Shown: positions 1 to 30,442, counted from the stretch's first letter. The stretch is 64,000 bases of DNA from Volvox africanus (GCA_030268105.1 BSDZ01000004.1:6612001-6676000), one strand, 5' to 3'. A program made the numbers and translations. Notes: generated by a model not told the origin, from the sequence alone.

Positions 1-3000
1 GCATCCTGAACAAGCTGCTCCAGGGAGGGCAGGTATGCGGGGGGTGCGTCGGAAAAAGGAACGGGTGTCAAGGAAAAGGGTTCTGGAGTTATCGGTTTGG
101 AAGAACACAAAGCAGAGAATTCTGCAGAACAAAAGCAAGATCCTGCACTCCACCCGCCGCCAATCCATTCCACCCATACCGAGTCCTGTTGACATGAAGC
201 CTTCTGAATTTTTTGAAAGTTCAATTCATTGTACCCCCAAGCCCCCACCCGGCCCAGTCCCTTTCCAGTACTATTTTGGAAAGGCTAGTCGTCTTTCCTT
301 TGCTGCTTGTTGAATCCACCCACTGACCCAACCCGCCTGCCCTCCCTCCCCTTAGGCCGAGGAGCTGTTGGCCTACCAGATCGGATTCGATTTGGTGGAG
401 AATGAACTGCAGTCCTTCTTGGCAGATGTGGCGGCAAGGCTGGAGGTGCCGCCGCCGCCGCAGCTAGCCTCAGCACAGGCGGCGGGAGGAGCTGAGGCGT
501 CGGCCGCGCCTGCAGGTATGTGTGTGTGAGAGAGTGATTGAAGAATTCAGGGCATCCAAGCATTTGTGGTTCAGCGGCGCACATGTACCTAAATACAGGT
601 GGGACAAATTAACAAAAGGTTGGGCGTTAACAGAGGAGCGACGTTTCGGGATGCGCATACATGTGTATGAGGAAGGAAGGGATCCCGTAGGTGAAGTGGG
701 AGGGATATGCAACATATGGATTTGCGCCGCCTGATATTTGCTTTCTACTTTTGTTATTATTATTACCAAATCCACAAGACAGATTAGGGCGAGATAAACA
801 AAGAGGAACAAAGGGGAAAAGGAGTGCGAAAAGCGAAGAAGTGAAGACTCTGGGGGTTGGGCGGTCTTGCTGCCAATGCGCGCCCTCGTGGAAATTAGAT
901 AGACGCATAACCGAGGTCGCTAGCATGGTAGGAGGAAACCAAAATCGCGTCCCTTAATTTCAATTCATTTTTCCGTTTCGCTTTTGCCACATCCGCATCA
1001 CATTACGGTGTTGTTCTTATACCAGTGCATAAAAATCAAATATCATGAATTAGTTCCATCATTCAAAAGTGAGCTCCGATCTGACGGTTATGAAAAATTA
1101 AAACCGTTTTTTGTGTCAACAACCGCCCCGGCCCCCCCCCAGAGGGCGCCATGGATACGGGCGCGCCGGCAACGGCTGATGGCGCCGCTGGGCCGCTGGC
1201 CGCCCGCCTGACGAAGCTCCATGACATCTTGTCTGGGAAAGCACCCATCGCGCTGTATCTGGACTTCCTTTATAGGTAGAAGAGGGGAAATGGCGAATAG
1301 AGGAGATACAACTGGATTAGTGGTATTGCTGTTAATCAGCACGCAATTTACTACCCCCCCCCACCACCACCATCGCCACCCGGTGATGTACGAGTGGGTG
1401 TGCGTCGGCGGCTGCCTCCGCCCGTAGTCGAGAGAGGAGGGACAGGGAACTCGAGGAAGGGTGGCGTTATGGTGTTGGACATCGTGCAGGGGTATGCGTG
1501 TATACACGTAAGGGTGTGACTCTTGACTCCCTGTTTTTCATACCCTCTTGTGTTTCACACCGCCATAGCGATTAGTCATACTTAATACAGCAGCGCGTCA
1601 CCAGTGGTACACCATGTCTCCTTTATTCGTCATACCCCTTCCCCCCCCCCCACCGCCACCACCACGAGCTCATCTGTCCCATGGGTCTGTTGTTCATCAG
1701 AACTACCTGAGACGCCCGCCCCCTTTCCATTTCCCTGGGTTCCATCATCGACCACGACCACCCAAATGGGACCCGCCGCCATCCGCTGACGGCCGCCTCT
1801 CCTCAGGCACAACCACGCGGACTTACAAGTGCTCAAGAACATCAAGGGCTCTGTTGACGCGCGGGTCTCTGTGTGCCACTCTGCGACTATCGCCGCCAAC
1901 GCACTTCTACACGCGGGCACCACCGTCGACACATTCCTCCGCACCAACCTGGAATGGCTGGCTAAGGCAACCAACTGGGCCAAGTTCTCCGCCACGGCGT
2001 CGCTGGGCGTCATCCACAGGTGGTACACAGATTCCCATCTTTCCATCCCCCCCTGGTGTCTGTGGGTCTGTCTGTCTGTGCCTGTCTGTGTGCCCGCGTT
2101 CCGCACGCCCCACTCCTCTTCGTTTTATTCGACTTCCCCTCCTCTTCTCATCTGCAGTTGCAGTCTGCAGTTTTCGTACGTTCGCCCTCCTCTCCCCCAT
2201 AGCACCGGCCGCCACCCCGTCCTCACTCACCTGCGCCCTCTCCCCCCTTCCTTCACTCACCAGGGGGCATCTGACTCAGGGGCGTGCGCTGATGGCGCCG
2301 TATCTCCCCCGCGGCGGCGCTGCGGCCGGTGGATCTGGCGGCAGCCCGTACAGCGAGGGCGGCGCTCTGTACGCATTGGGCCTTATCTACGCAAATCACG
2401 GTCATGACATACGGCCATTCCTGTTAGAGAGCCTGCGAGGGACCTCCAATGAAGTCACCCAACATGGAGCCTGTCTGGGGCTGGGTGAGTATGGCACCTG
2501 AGAGTTTGAATCCAGAACTGCAGGGCAGGGTCGGGTGGGGAGAAAGGGAGGGCATACCGGGCCCGCTTGGGCCGCTGACGATTCTGGGCTTTTGAGCGGA
2601 CTTTTTGGTAATCGTTAACGTCTTCTCGCAAGTAACTGGGTCTGGGAATGAGGAGAACTTTTTGTGTTTGGGCCGCACCACATCAAGATTTGTGCAACAG
2701 TTTTTCCATGTCCTTTCTTGGTTTATTTTGATCTTGGCCCTGAAGTTTCGAAATCAGTTCCATTTTTATAACTTTTTCCTAAATGTCTGTCGTATGGCAA
2801 CTTATGGATTTGATAGGGCTGGCGGCCCTGGGCACGGACGACGAGGAGGCTCTGGAGGACATTAAGAATGTGCTGTACAGCGACAGCGCGGTGGCGGGTG
2901 AGGCGGCGGGCATCTCCCTGGGTCTGCTGTGCTGCGGCAGCGGCGGCGAACGGGTGGCGGCGGAGGCACTGGCCTATGCTCACGACACACAGCACGAGAA

Positions 3001-6000
3001 AATCATTCGCGGTAAGGTCTCGTGGGAGCTGCTCGGCGGCCGGGCGTGTGATGCGATGTGATGCAGTGCGATATGGCGCGAGGTGCCGTATTGGGCCGGT
3101 GGGGTACTGGGGCAGTTGGGGACGGGGGCGGTGGGGGACTGGGCCGGTGTATTCGACTTTCTAGTGAATGTGTTATGTTGGGGGAAGATGGGCTTATGGG
3201 AGGGGTGGGTAGGGAAGATGATGAATTCGCATCTAGGCGGGAAGGCTTTGGGGCCGTGCTGAAGGACATAATGATGTATGATTCACATCTGCAGGCTGTA
3301 CATCCCAGATGCGTGCATTCCGCCGCTGCGGCGTAGCAACCAAGAAGGGGAAAAATAAAGCTTGTGGACGGACGGACTCTGCAAAGTCGGCTTCCCTTCC
3401 TTTTTCTCCTCCCTATCAAGATAAACATGATTTCGCTTTGTTTTCGTCTCAGTTGTTTCCCCATCTGGAATTCAATGGCATTCAAATGTCCTCATTATCT
3501 AACGATTCGTGTGCAGCGTTTGCCGATGGCGCTACTCCGTTTCCTAGAATTCCCAAGCCCGGGATAACAACACAACTTGAATTTTTTTAAATTGAATTTG
3601 TAAGGATTATCGGAACCCTAATCCAGCCGATTTAAAGACACGAGCCGTGACTTACTCTCCCACGTGTCCCCCGATATAGGTGTTGCTCTGGGATTGGCGC
3701 TGATGCAGTACGGCCGCGAGGAAGCGGCGGAGGGGCTGGTTGAACAGATGACCCGGGATGCGGATCCCATTATCCGCTACGGCGGAATGTACGTCATCGG
3801 CATGGCGTACAGGTACGGAAAAAACACAGTACGCACATGGGCGTTCTTTCCGTACTGTTAGCTACCCTGTTACCTTGAGCAGTTGCGGGTACGTACGTTC
3901 TTCGTGTCTGTCCCAACGCCCCAGGTCTCCAGGTACAGGTACAGGTCCGGCCTCCCGTATTGTGTCATTGTGTCTCGCCTATCGCCCGATATGTATGTAT
4001 TCTCCGCTATCCTTAGCAGCATAAGGAGAAACTCCCCCCCTGCTACCTGACTGCCCTTGATCATTTTGACCTATTAATTCATTCCTGCACGTTCTTTTTT
4101 TCTTTTTTGTCAATTTCAATTCCTATTTCCTCTCACTCTCGCGCTCTCTCTCTCTGTGTCCGTAATGATTATGAGCTTCATTTGTTGCATGACACCATTA
4201 TGTTCGTTGTCGCTGTTGCGTCTTCCTCTCACTTCTCCCACCTCCCTCCTCCCTCGCCAGGGGCACTGACAACAACGCCGCCGTCCAAAAGCTTTTGTCG
4301 TTCGCTGTGTCCGATGTCAGCGACGACGTGCGTCGCGCGGCGGTGCTATGTCTGGGCTTCGTGCTCATGAATGTGCCGCACCAGTGCCCGCGGATTGTGG
4401 CATTGCTCGCGGAGTCCTTCAACCCGCACGTCCGGTAGGATTCACCGCATCTGATATGAGTCTTGTACTGCAAATTCTGCAAACATACATGATATACATA
4501 ATGTTATGATTTGTTTTAATGAGGTATAGAATACGAATGTTTTGTCAGGTATGCGCATAGCTATTTGTTTATTACACCGGGTTTATGTTTTTAGATGTGA
4601 TGGGTTCATGTGTTTTCAAGGAAGCGCTGACAAGCAGAGGAAGTAGGGCAGGCCTGGAGGGGGCCTCAAGGGAGGGGGTGAAGGGCTGTAGGTGTTCCCC
4701 CGGAAAAATAGAGGGAGCTCGAGGTTGCCCTCATTGCAAATGAGAGACCTTTCGCTCCTCCTATTACAACCCGTCCCTTCTTTCGCGTGACTCGGGCCCC
4801 CCCTCACGAGAGGGCGGAAAGGAAGTATGAGGTCTCGTTTATTCGTCTCCCCCCCTCCCCGGTACCGGTCGTTTGTCGACAGTTACGGCGCCGCTATGGC
4901 TGTGGGGCTGGCCTGCGCGGGGACGGGTTTGAAGGAGGCTGTGGCGCTGCTGGAACCCATGCTGAGTGACCCCACGGACTACGTACGACAGGGGGCGCTC
5001 ATTGCGATGGTGAGTGGTTGGGTGGAGAATTGGAGGTGACCAAGGCGCGTGATTAGAAGTCGAATCGCGCACATAAGTGATACCTCGAAGAGCGTGCACA
5101 TCCATCCATGCCGGCTATCCATCCTTCCTTCACTTCCACTTTTATACCATCTACTCGATGTGAAAGTGGTCTATCTTTTATCTGTTGCTTGTATGGTTTT
5201 GTGTCGTGCGCAATAGTAGCAATGCCAGCATCTTAAATTACAGGTCAGGAATATGAATGTATATGATTCAGCCGTATCAGCGTTACGCGGACACGCCCGG
5301 GGCTATATAGTCCATGGATGCCATCCGACAGATCAATAAGGCGGACATGGTGTTCCTCTAGGGTAAAACCCTAAGATTGAGTACAGCTAGGTCCCGCGTG
5401 CCGTACTAACCAGCTTTGTATATCCTAAGCCCTGGCTCCCTGACTCCCTGTTCCCCAAACCGCACTCCCCCAGGCGCTGGTGCTGATGCAACAGCCCGAG
5501 TCTCGGGTGGCGTCCTTCCGCAAGCGGCTGGACAAGTTCATAACAGAGAAACACGAAGAGGTGAGAGAGAGCGCCTGCCTCGGAATTTTATTTACTTTAA
5601 AATTTTCGGCTTTCTCACTTGTTTAATTTTTTTATTTTCTGTACCGCGCATCATTTTTATCACAACATATTACAGCGAAATAAGTTGCGTCAAATCACCA
5701 GGTGATGTGCAAGATGGGCGCTATCGTCGCCGCGGGTATTCTCGACGGCGGCGGTCGGAACGCCACCATCGGGCTGCGCTCCCGCTCGGGATACTTCCGA
5801 CGCACCTCTGTCGTGGGGCTGGCGGTGTTCACACAGTACTGGTAAGTTCGAGAGCCTTTTTCTGCCACAGCGTCAGCAGCAGTAAAAGCAGCAGCAGGAC
5901 ATTTAGGAGGTGGGTTTCAACTCCTTTGTTATTCCGTTATGTTGTTGCGAGGAGGCGGAAGAAGAAAGGGAGGGGAAGCGGCAGGGGACTGTGAGAGCAG

Positions 6001-7661
6001 GACAGCTGCGCAGGACACACGGAAGCGACGTCGTAGGTGCATATGATGCCGGTGATTGTCAGTCTGTTTATATGTGTAAGAGATTGTTGGGAAAGACTTG
6101 ATGAGGAGGGAAAGCGATACATGCTCATCAGAACCCTACCCCGGATACAGAAATAAAGCAATTTCCGCTAAGGCGCAACCGCTCTGCAAAGGGGATCCCC
6201 TGTCCTCCACGGCTTCGACACGTTCACGGTGTGCAGGAAAAATACCCTATCTTTTCGACCTTACCGGTCCCTGAGTGGATTCTTATCTCCCGCACGTTCA
6301 GGTACTGGTATCCTCTGCTATACTTCCTCAGCCTGGCGTTCCAGCCCAGCGCCCTCATTGCACTAAACTCTGACTTAAAAATGCCCAAGGTCTCCTTTGG
6401 CTGCAACTGCAAGCCGTCAATATTCGCATACCCAGCGCCATTAGCCGCAGAAGTCAAGGAGACGGTGAGACACGACCCCGGGGAAGGGTGGTAGTGGATA
6501 GTAACGAGGAATACAGTCGGTTCGACGGAAAGAAGTCGGAACGGATATTTGATGAAAGCCCTCTCTCGCTTGTGAAATACGCGGTTTACGGGTATGCAGT
6601 AACCGCATTCAGTATGGTTTCATGCAGTGCTTCGTAATTTTGCGTGCTAGCGAAGGAAAAAGTGCAAAACCCAGACCCCAAACATATGTATAGTTGCCTC
6701 TGAGCCATGTACATGTGCGTGGTGCCTCGTTGGTAGATGTACAGATGGTTATGTAAAAGGATAAGGCCCAAGAAATGCTAGGTCCTTCATCAGTGAACAC
6801 GTAAATCTCTGCCAGTTTCCCATATCCTCTTGAAGAAAACCTGACGGCAATCGAAAACCTGCAACCGCACGCCTGAGCAGAAGTTCAAGGTGCCGACCGC
6901 CGTGCTGTCAACAACCGTCAAGGCAGCGGAGAGGCAGCGAAAGAAGGCAGCGGAGAAGGAGAAGGCGGCCGGGGGTGGTGGTGGCGCGGCGGCAACGGGG
7001 GCTGCCAGCGTGACACCCGCAGCCGCCAACGCTGGCGGCCCGGAGGCCAAACCTGCTGCTGCGGATGGCAAGGCGGAGGATGGTGGTGAGTGTATCCCAG
7101 GCCGCCGTCGACACCGAAGCCTCGCTGATTCGCCCCCGCTTCCCGAACATGTATTGACCGACTTCCCTTAGCCTGGGCTTGCCACTATCCCTTTACCGTC
7201 GCTTCCAACCTTCCAACCGAGCCGTCGCCTGCGCCAAAATATATATTCCCACATCCCGCCTGCCCGCCCATCCAGGTGAAAAGATGGAGACAGATGACGC
7301 GCCGGCGGTCGGTGCAGCCAAGAAGCCCGCTGATGTTGAGCAAAGTAGCTACTTGCTGGAGAACCCAGCACGTGTGGTTCCCAGCCAGGCGCGTTTCGTT
7401 GCGTTGCCTAGCAACGGCCGTTGGTTGCCGGTGAAGCGGGAGTCGCCGCTGGGTATCCTTGTCATGTGTGATACACAACCCGGTGAGCCTCTCGAGCTGG
7501 TCTCAGCGCAGGGAGAGGGTGCTGGTGCGGCTGCTGCGCCGGCAGCCGCCGCCGCGGTGGCGGCGCCAGCTGCCGCACCAGCGGCAGCAGGGGCACCGGC
7601 GGCGGGTGGAGACACGGAGGACGAACCGGCTCCACCAGCCCCGTTCACATACCAGCCGTGA
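1..7661 (+). CDS. RPN2: 26S proteasome regulatory subunit RPN2 (PSMD1), 3' part
   Basis: Largest scaffold subunit of the 19S regulatory particle base. Its proteasome/cyclosome (PC) repeats form a toroid that holds other subunits in the cytosolic and nuclear proteasome. Fourteen exons can be read: 1-32, 356-515, 1143-1275, 1807-2019, 2264-2484, 2817-3011, 3680-3812, 4261-4434, 4883-5009, 5474-5560, 5702-5841, 6302-6464, 6881-7085 and 7276-7661. All are bounded by GT-AG and stay in phase over about 788 codons to a TGA. Family signatures seen include [70 protein letters not shown] and the C-terminal [16 protein letters not shown]. By comparison with animal PSMD1, roughly the first 230 residues lie upstream of the window. 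A Lys/Ala/Gly-rich charged linker encoded at 6920-7330 replaces the Lys/Glu linker of animals, and an Ala/Pro tract (7520-7620) precedes the stop. Identification is very secure; individual splice sites are slightly less so. Confidence 0.95.
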
Positions 7662-10600
7662 TGTTGATTGGAATGAAGGTCACGCGGGCGGCGTGTGTTA
7701 GTGTTGCAGTGTTGGCCCCTAGGGACAACAACCATAGTGAGGATGCCTTGCCAGGATTGGTGCGGATATGGGACAGGGATGAGGTGGTCGGACTGCGGCT
7801 GAAACTGGGACTGATGCAGTGTGCGTCGGTTATCCGTGTTCATTGTCTTCGCATTAGGGTGCGCCGATTGTCTTTTTAGCTATTAGGTTTTGCGCTCGGA
7901 GGAGGAAACAGATCGCTTGCTCTATGACAGTGTTTATTTCCTTACATGGACATGGGCTGGTGGTAGGATTTAATCCAACTTTTAAAGGAATTCTACAAAT
8001 CCTTGCTTAGTTGGCTAATTGATGTGCAGGGAAGAGTACAGCGATGTTCCGTGGCAAAATCTTACCTGGTTGATAAGTATGTTTCGGAATTGCGTTTCTT
8101 GTCAACTGAATTGGTCCTTGCAAATTTCGGACGGTGGCATGTTGTAGAAGTTCACCAATAATCATATCAAATAAACTTATGACATAGATAAGAGGGAATG
8201 ATCTTTCACCATTCCTTTGTGACCAGGATAATAACCAAGCAACAGGATATCCAGGTTAAAGTTTGGGAAACTTTGCCCACTTCAAACCATTGTCACAGGT
8301 ACATGCTGCTGCATAATTGAAAGTCAGGCTCAGGCAGATGGACAATACGACGTAATAAGATCTCATCAGTAACCAGCAAGAATTGCAACGTGGCACACGC
8401 ATGAACACAGCCCCTAAGAATGGCACGCTTCCTCGATCTAGACGGATTCGATTCCCTAAAATTTCCACGCCAGGTGAACCATGATACACCACAGCCTAAC
8501 CCCCAAATGCACGTCCTCCGATTACCCCGCGCAAACACCCAACCCATTTCCAGGACATCGGACCGGAATCCCAGGTCTACTTCATGGTCGCCCAGTTGGC
8601 GCCCTAACTAATTCCCCACGCCTAGTCGGGGTGCATTTTACCATCGCAGCCACGTCATCAAGTTAATTGTCCCAGGCGCAATAAATGAAGAACAGGGTAG
8701 ACCGAAGCTGCCAACCGACGCGCCTGCCCTACACACCTTTCACAAACTTGTGCGCCAGCTCTACCCAAATCGCCCACACACAACGGAAATTCAATTCCCG
8801 AAGTCCCAATCCTGTTATACTGTACGCAGCTGCACGGTTAAGCCCCCGCCTGTAACCTTGCATCAGGGCGGTGGCGAAACGGGACTGCTTGCCGGTACCC
8901 TGCCCTGCGTAGTCCGTACCCTCCCCACGCTCTAGCGAGACGCCCTCTCCCTCCTACACTCTTCTATAGTGCAACCACGATTTGGAACCTGCCAGGGGTT
9001 ATCAGGACAAATGCCAAGCTTACCACGGCTAGAAACTCTTGCCTCTAATAAGGGGCAAAGTCGCTGCAACTTCGGTACAGCGAAGACAGTTGCCAAGTGC
9101 TAGTAATGCAGCGGGCTGGTTCTAATTACGTGTTGCAAAACAACTGCGAATCACCCACTGTCCACATCTCTCCTTCACCTACCTGACCATCAGCCAAACC
9201 TGAACACCCAAGCTGCAATTCGAAGCAAACAGTACTAAGCCCTCGGTCCAACAGCCAAGATAGCAAGACTCCAGGACACAGACAAGAGCTCCGGCATCGC
9301 ACAAACCCACAGATCCATTCCTAGCAACAGCAGTAAAACGTCGTCAATGTAAACCATGTGATGGCCCTCAGCTCCGGAACACACACACATTACCCCTACA
9401 GCCGCACAGAAAGCGACCTGGGAAACTACTACTTACCAAGGAAACAAAAACCATTGACGAACATGGAGGGACACACACAAAACACAATCAGAGCAAAATG
9501 GCCGTAAGCTGGGATAGGACAGACATACCGGGAGTCCCACAGCGCACGACTACAAAGGATTGTGTGCAAACAACGATAGATTTCCAAATGGCTCTTGTCG
9601 TTCAAGCATGGGGGCCTCGACAGTTGCCGATTGACGCCACCACTAAAGGCGATTCAAACCCCCACAATCTTTCCGTGTTTTCACACCTCATCCCTCAAGG
9701 AGCCGGCTAGCGTGGAAGGCATAAAACATCTCGAACAACAGCGTCTTTTCACAGACTTGAAGCAACCAGCGACGCAAGCAGGAGAGAGAAGATCCTGCAC
9801 CGCCCAAAGGATGAAAGTGACGATTGGCCTGGAATCGGCTGACGACACCAGTCTACTGAATGAAGACGACATGAATGAAGACCGCCCAGCATTCCGGAGC
9901 GCACACTTGCAGATATGTTATCCAACTGCTCAGCACGTTACGTGGCAACACCAGCAGCATTCCGAGTTGCCAGACCACCAGCGATGCAGTACAACCTTCG
10001 CAGGGCCTATGGACCGACCATGACCTACTAAACGCTTACCAACAAGCGAAGAGCTCCGTTCATACCCCAAGAAACGAGAGGAAAACGATGTTGTGCCGCA
10101 TCACGAAGCCACTGGCGCTATACACGAGGTTGAACCTGCCGTCCGTCATTTCATTTGACCCACATAATCTCGACGCTGATGCCTCGAGTCATGCAAGCCA
10201 CCCCACGGAGAATCCCGTCCCGATGCCTGGCCATCTACGAAGATGTGATGTTTTGGCGTTGTTTTCGAGGACCCCTGCCCAAGGAAGAGATGCTTACGTA
10301 AAGCATCGCTGCGCGTCGCCAATGCCAGGCGCGTAGTTACCAAGCGGATGGCCGTTCCAGGTTCCAGAGCCGCGTCATGACGCAACGCTACAAAGCAGGA
10401 ACGGCGGCAGCAGGGATCTATGGACCCCCACAGCCCTACTCGAGCCCCACCCATGCAAACACGCCCGTGATGCGTCTCTCTGCCATACAACTCCGTGCCG
10501 TGCCAACGCGCCCGATATTTGCTGGCTCGTAAAAGAAACGTCCTGCATACCGATGCAGATTTGGAATGCATACCGACTTGAATGTGCGCATGCAGAGGTG

Positions 10601-10760
10601 CACATGCGCGATATTAACACCGCCGCGGCCTTCACCCCTGTACCCCATCGTTTTGCGCCCCCGGCGTCAACCAGGGCAACTTTTGATGTAGCTGAACACC
10701 ACTGGCCATTAGCTCAACTGCTTCGCATCCCTCACAGTGCTTGCATGCAACCAGCGCGCC
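7662..10760. other. intergenic stretch, no recognised gene
   Basis: About 3.1 kb between the convergent 3' ends of RPN2 and the desaturase. It must hold both 3' UTRs. Composition shifts to a CA-rich, less GC-rich style after about 7900. Open frames of up to about 150 codons exist (for example 9595-10023 and 9875-10336), but none shows a recognisable motif, splice-linked partner or typical codon usage. An AATAAA occurs near 8170, which is not the usual chlorophyte signal. Degenerate transposon sequence is possible but was not demonstrated. Confidence 0.6.
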
Positions 10761-12871
10761 TTACGCGAGCTTGCGAGCGGCCTCCACGAATGTGTGAGTC
10801 TTGCTGAGCAACCACAAAGTGTGCAGATGCGTGCACAGCGCATGCCACAGGTTCCGCCTCTCCAACAGCTTGATGCCATGCTTAGCGCATATGGCGCGAT
10901 ACTTGGGGTACATAGCTGTGAGCTGTGTATAGCTAACGCCCGGGATGATATGGTGTAGGCTCTGCATGTTAAGCCCGATAGTCAGGTAGGACCATATGTA
11001 ACTGTCCTGAGAATAGTCTACGGAGGTCAGCGCCATGCGCCGAGCCCAATGAAGCCTTTCCAGCTCCAGAGAAGGAGCTTCAGCCTCCAGCTGGATGTGG
11101 GATACCTGGGCGATCACCTGTATAATGCAGGTTCATTAGTGCCTTGCAGGTTCAAGCGCAGAAACAAGATACGAACACATTGAACATAACATAATGAAAC
11201 GAGGCGCGTGCGTTACATGCTGCATGCGTTACACATGCCCACACTAACATACGCCCTTCGGATTAATGGGGAGACCTTCCCTTTAACAGCTGTCGTAAGA
11301 GGAAGTTCCGTAGACTAGGCTTAATGACAGGGCTGGCGCGTCATGATGATGCATTTCTGCTGTATTGCATTAACCGGTCCCGTGCTTGATCCCATCTGAC
11401 GCCGGCCCTATTCGATTTTCGAAAACACCATTCCAAATCCTAACCCAGGATCTCCCTATAGAGCTCTCACCATGAAAGCGACGCTCATCATGAAAGTCGG
11501 GAAAACCGTTAGCAGGCATGCATGGAAGAAAGGGAAGCGCACGAAAGGGTACATGTAGAAAGCACCCGCCGTTGCGACCTGGGTCGGCGGGAAAAACGGG
11601 GCATGACCATGTTCAACAGCCGAAGGAATATTGGGGGCCGGCTTTAGCAGAGTTCCGCAGTGGAGGAAAGGCCCGAGTCCCGGTTGGCGTGGAATGCTGA
11701 AAAATTTTGCACCCCTTGTGTGAGGGTTGCAAACATAGGAATCATTAATTTGCCAGACCTCCTTACCCACGAGTTCTGCAGGAGCTGGGCCCCCCATTAC
11801 CCTACACACATCGACTTAGGCTGCTTCTTCTGCGTTACTTGCCTGCAACACGATGCTGGCATGGTACTGAGCTAGCGTCTGCACATTTTGGGCCGTCTTA
11901 ACGTCCACAGGACCTTTCCGACGCGCCATCAGGCCCCGGAAATACGTAACGGGCGATAGCAGCGTGAGTCCAATGTGCGCCAGCAGGTACATCCCGAGAT
12001 GGCCAGCGAGGCGCAACACGTGGTGGACAGTGGTTGAAGGATGGGACTGCTCAGGGTGGATACGAATGTAGGGGTGATGCGAGTCCAGGTCGCCATCCTT
12101 CCCGTGCAAGTTGGTGTAGGAATGATGAAGAATATTGTGCTGTAGATACCAGCAACCAGAGCTATTGGTGATCAAAGCTGCTGTGAGATTCAGAATCTTG
12201 TTCACCAAGGCGTTACGACTAAGGGCGAAATGTCCTCCATCGTGTACAAGCGCCGCGCACAATACCCACAGGAAGAACGGCAAAAGAAATGCCGATATGA
12301 AAGCACCTTGATACCATAGGCGCAGGGCGTAAAACAGCCCAACCACATGCAAACAATGGACGATCACAAACGGCGTTGACATTTTGGTGTTACCGTGCTC
12401 CCGCACCATAGTCTTGACATCCTCATAGAACGGGTCAATCTGATGAGCTATGCGCGAGACAGCAGTTGATTGCTGGACGCCGACGACGGCCGTGGCGTCC
12501 GCTTTGCCGTCCAGATGGCCAATGGCGCAGTTGAGGTTGTTGACACCCAATTTGGCAGGCAATACAGAGACCCGGTACCCCTCAAGGACGCGTAGATGCT
12601 TATTGTTTAAGACATGATACTGCTCGAAGAGCTCCGTGCAGTCGCGGCCCCGCCCAAGTAGGATAGCATCTACTCCGCCAGGATGCTTTGCCACATAGCT
12701 TGCCAGATCGTAGGCTTGCCCATGAATCACCCAGTAATCATGAGGTGCTTCTGGCAGCGCTGCTGGAGCACTACTCTCAACTAGTTGGCACATAGCCGCC
12801 TGTGCGCCAGGTGGTTGTAGAGCAGTCCGTAACCAGCAATCTTTGGGCAAGGACAAGTTAACAGTATGCAA
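10761..12871 (-). CDS. cytochrome b5-fusion front-end fatty acyl/sphingolipid desaturase
   Basis: Membrane-bound di-iron desaturase expected to insert a double bond near the carboxyl end of an acyl chain in the endoplasmic reticulum, with electrons supplied by its own cytochrome b5 domain. Three exons: 12871-11843, 11578-11471 and 11117-10761, giving 497 residues in continuous phase. The b5 heme motif HPGG is at about residues 63-66, with a second candidate heme His in FEQYH at about 86. The histidine boxes are HDGGH (about 210-214), HNILHH (245-250) and QSLHH (431-435). The Gln at the start of the third box is the front-end hallmark. Hydrophobic spans precede box 1 and lie between boxes 2 and 3. 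Intron 1 uses a GC donor (CAG/GCAAGT) and intron 2 a normal GT. A second in-frame Met at residue 27 could be the true start. Substrate and regiospecificity (delta-4, 5, 6 or sphingoid delta-8) cannot be read from sequence; a Chlamydomonas CrDES-type enzyme is one candidate. Confidence 0.9.
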
Positions 12872-14096
12872 CCTTCTAATGGAAACGAATTATCCTAACG
12901 ACGTGGCATGCTTGAATGCCAGACAACGGGTCGAATGTTTGGACACTATGTACATCGTACACGTTATGACAGCCCGCGGGAAAACTGTTGATGATCATTA
13001 CCGAATCCTATTGCCATGTATGCTAAGGAAAGTGCAATGTTAAATTTTCCGCGCTTTTGACTGCCTACTGAGCGCTCCTCTGCGCAACTACCTCGATAAA
13101 GTGCAATACACGCTGAGGTCAAGTCCTGACATACAACCTCTTTTCTGATTTAGTACAAGAAAGTTGTTTGTTACATCACAATGCACATATGCATCTAACC
13201 GTTGAAAAGCCATCAGCGTCAGCCTCTGCCTACCGTACCGGGTTCCCGGTCCCGATCGAACCTGAAGCCCGAACAATTTTAGCGACAATTGACCACCCCG
13301 AAGCCGTGGCGGTTGTTGAGCACTAAGCATGGCGAGTAGGCAGGAGCGAGGCAGCCTACATGACATCTCTAATGTGGGAGCTCGACACACCGGAGCGCCC
13401 GGCAAGCCTTCTAAAAGTCCCCCAGGAAAGGCCCAGATGTTTATCCGACTGGTGCGTGCATGCAAATCGGCCTCTGTTTCTTCCTCTCCTCTCAACTGTA
13501 GACTCTCCGTGCATCTACCTCCGGAGCCGTAATGTGTCCGCTGATCCTGGATTTCAGTGACCCGGTCCGCTCCGCATTCAAACGGGACCTGAATACCCAC
13601 TCACGCTCCGTTCTGAGCTGTACAAATGAAAATCGAAATGGCAGATGATCAACACCTGGTGTTGGACCAACCCAAGACCCGGCATACTTGGACCCCAACC
13701 CAAGACCCGGCATACTTGGACCCCAACCCAAGACCCGGCATACATTATTACATGTACGGCATACAATTTATTTCCCGACTTGGCGTCACCACATGAACGA
13801 TCATGATCCGTGGCGTGATGATTGATGTTATTGTGACCTTGATCTCGACCCAGATCGAAGCGGGTGGCGTGATGGGCTGGACGACATCAGAGGATACGGT
13901 CCTGCCGGGGTCATTGGAGGTTGCAGATCCTAGGCGACTTCGAAGTTATCTGGAGTCCCGTCTGCAACGGTAAACGCTCTTACGGAGATGGGGATGGGGG
14001 CCAGGCTAGGGAGGAGGATAACCCAGTCCCAGGACCCCACCGGCGCTCGATTGAACGGGTATACACGGATGGTCAGCACGGGTCTGCCGTGACATT
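12872..14096. other. intergenic region between divergent desaturase and FANCD2 genes
   Basis: About 1.2 kb that should contain both promoters, because the desaturase reads leftward and FANCD2 rightward. A short minisatellite lies at 13662-13743. No clear TATA box or conserved coding segment was recognised. An additional 5' exon of FANCD2 could lie here. Confidence 0.5.
13662..13743. repeat. 28-bp minisatellite, three copies
   Basis: Three head-to-tail copies of a unit containing CCAACCCAAGACCCGGCATA. The first copy is 2 bp shorter; the second and third are 28 bp apart. It lies in the divergent promoter interval between the desaturase and FANCD2 genes. Confidence 0.9.

Positions 14097-30442
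<16,346 letters not shown>

Noticed and set aside
9595..10336. Two overlapping + strand frames as a gene between RPN2 and the desaturase
   Set aside because: No recognisable motif, codon usage unlike neighbouring genes, and no convincing splice partners.
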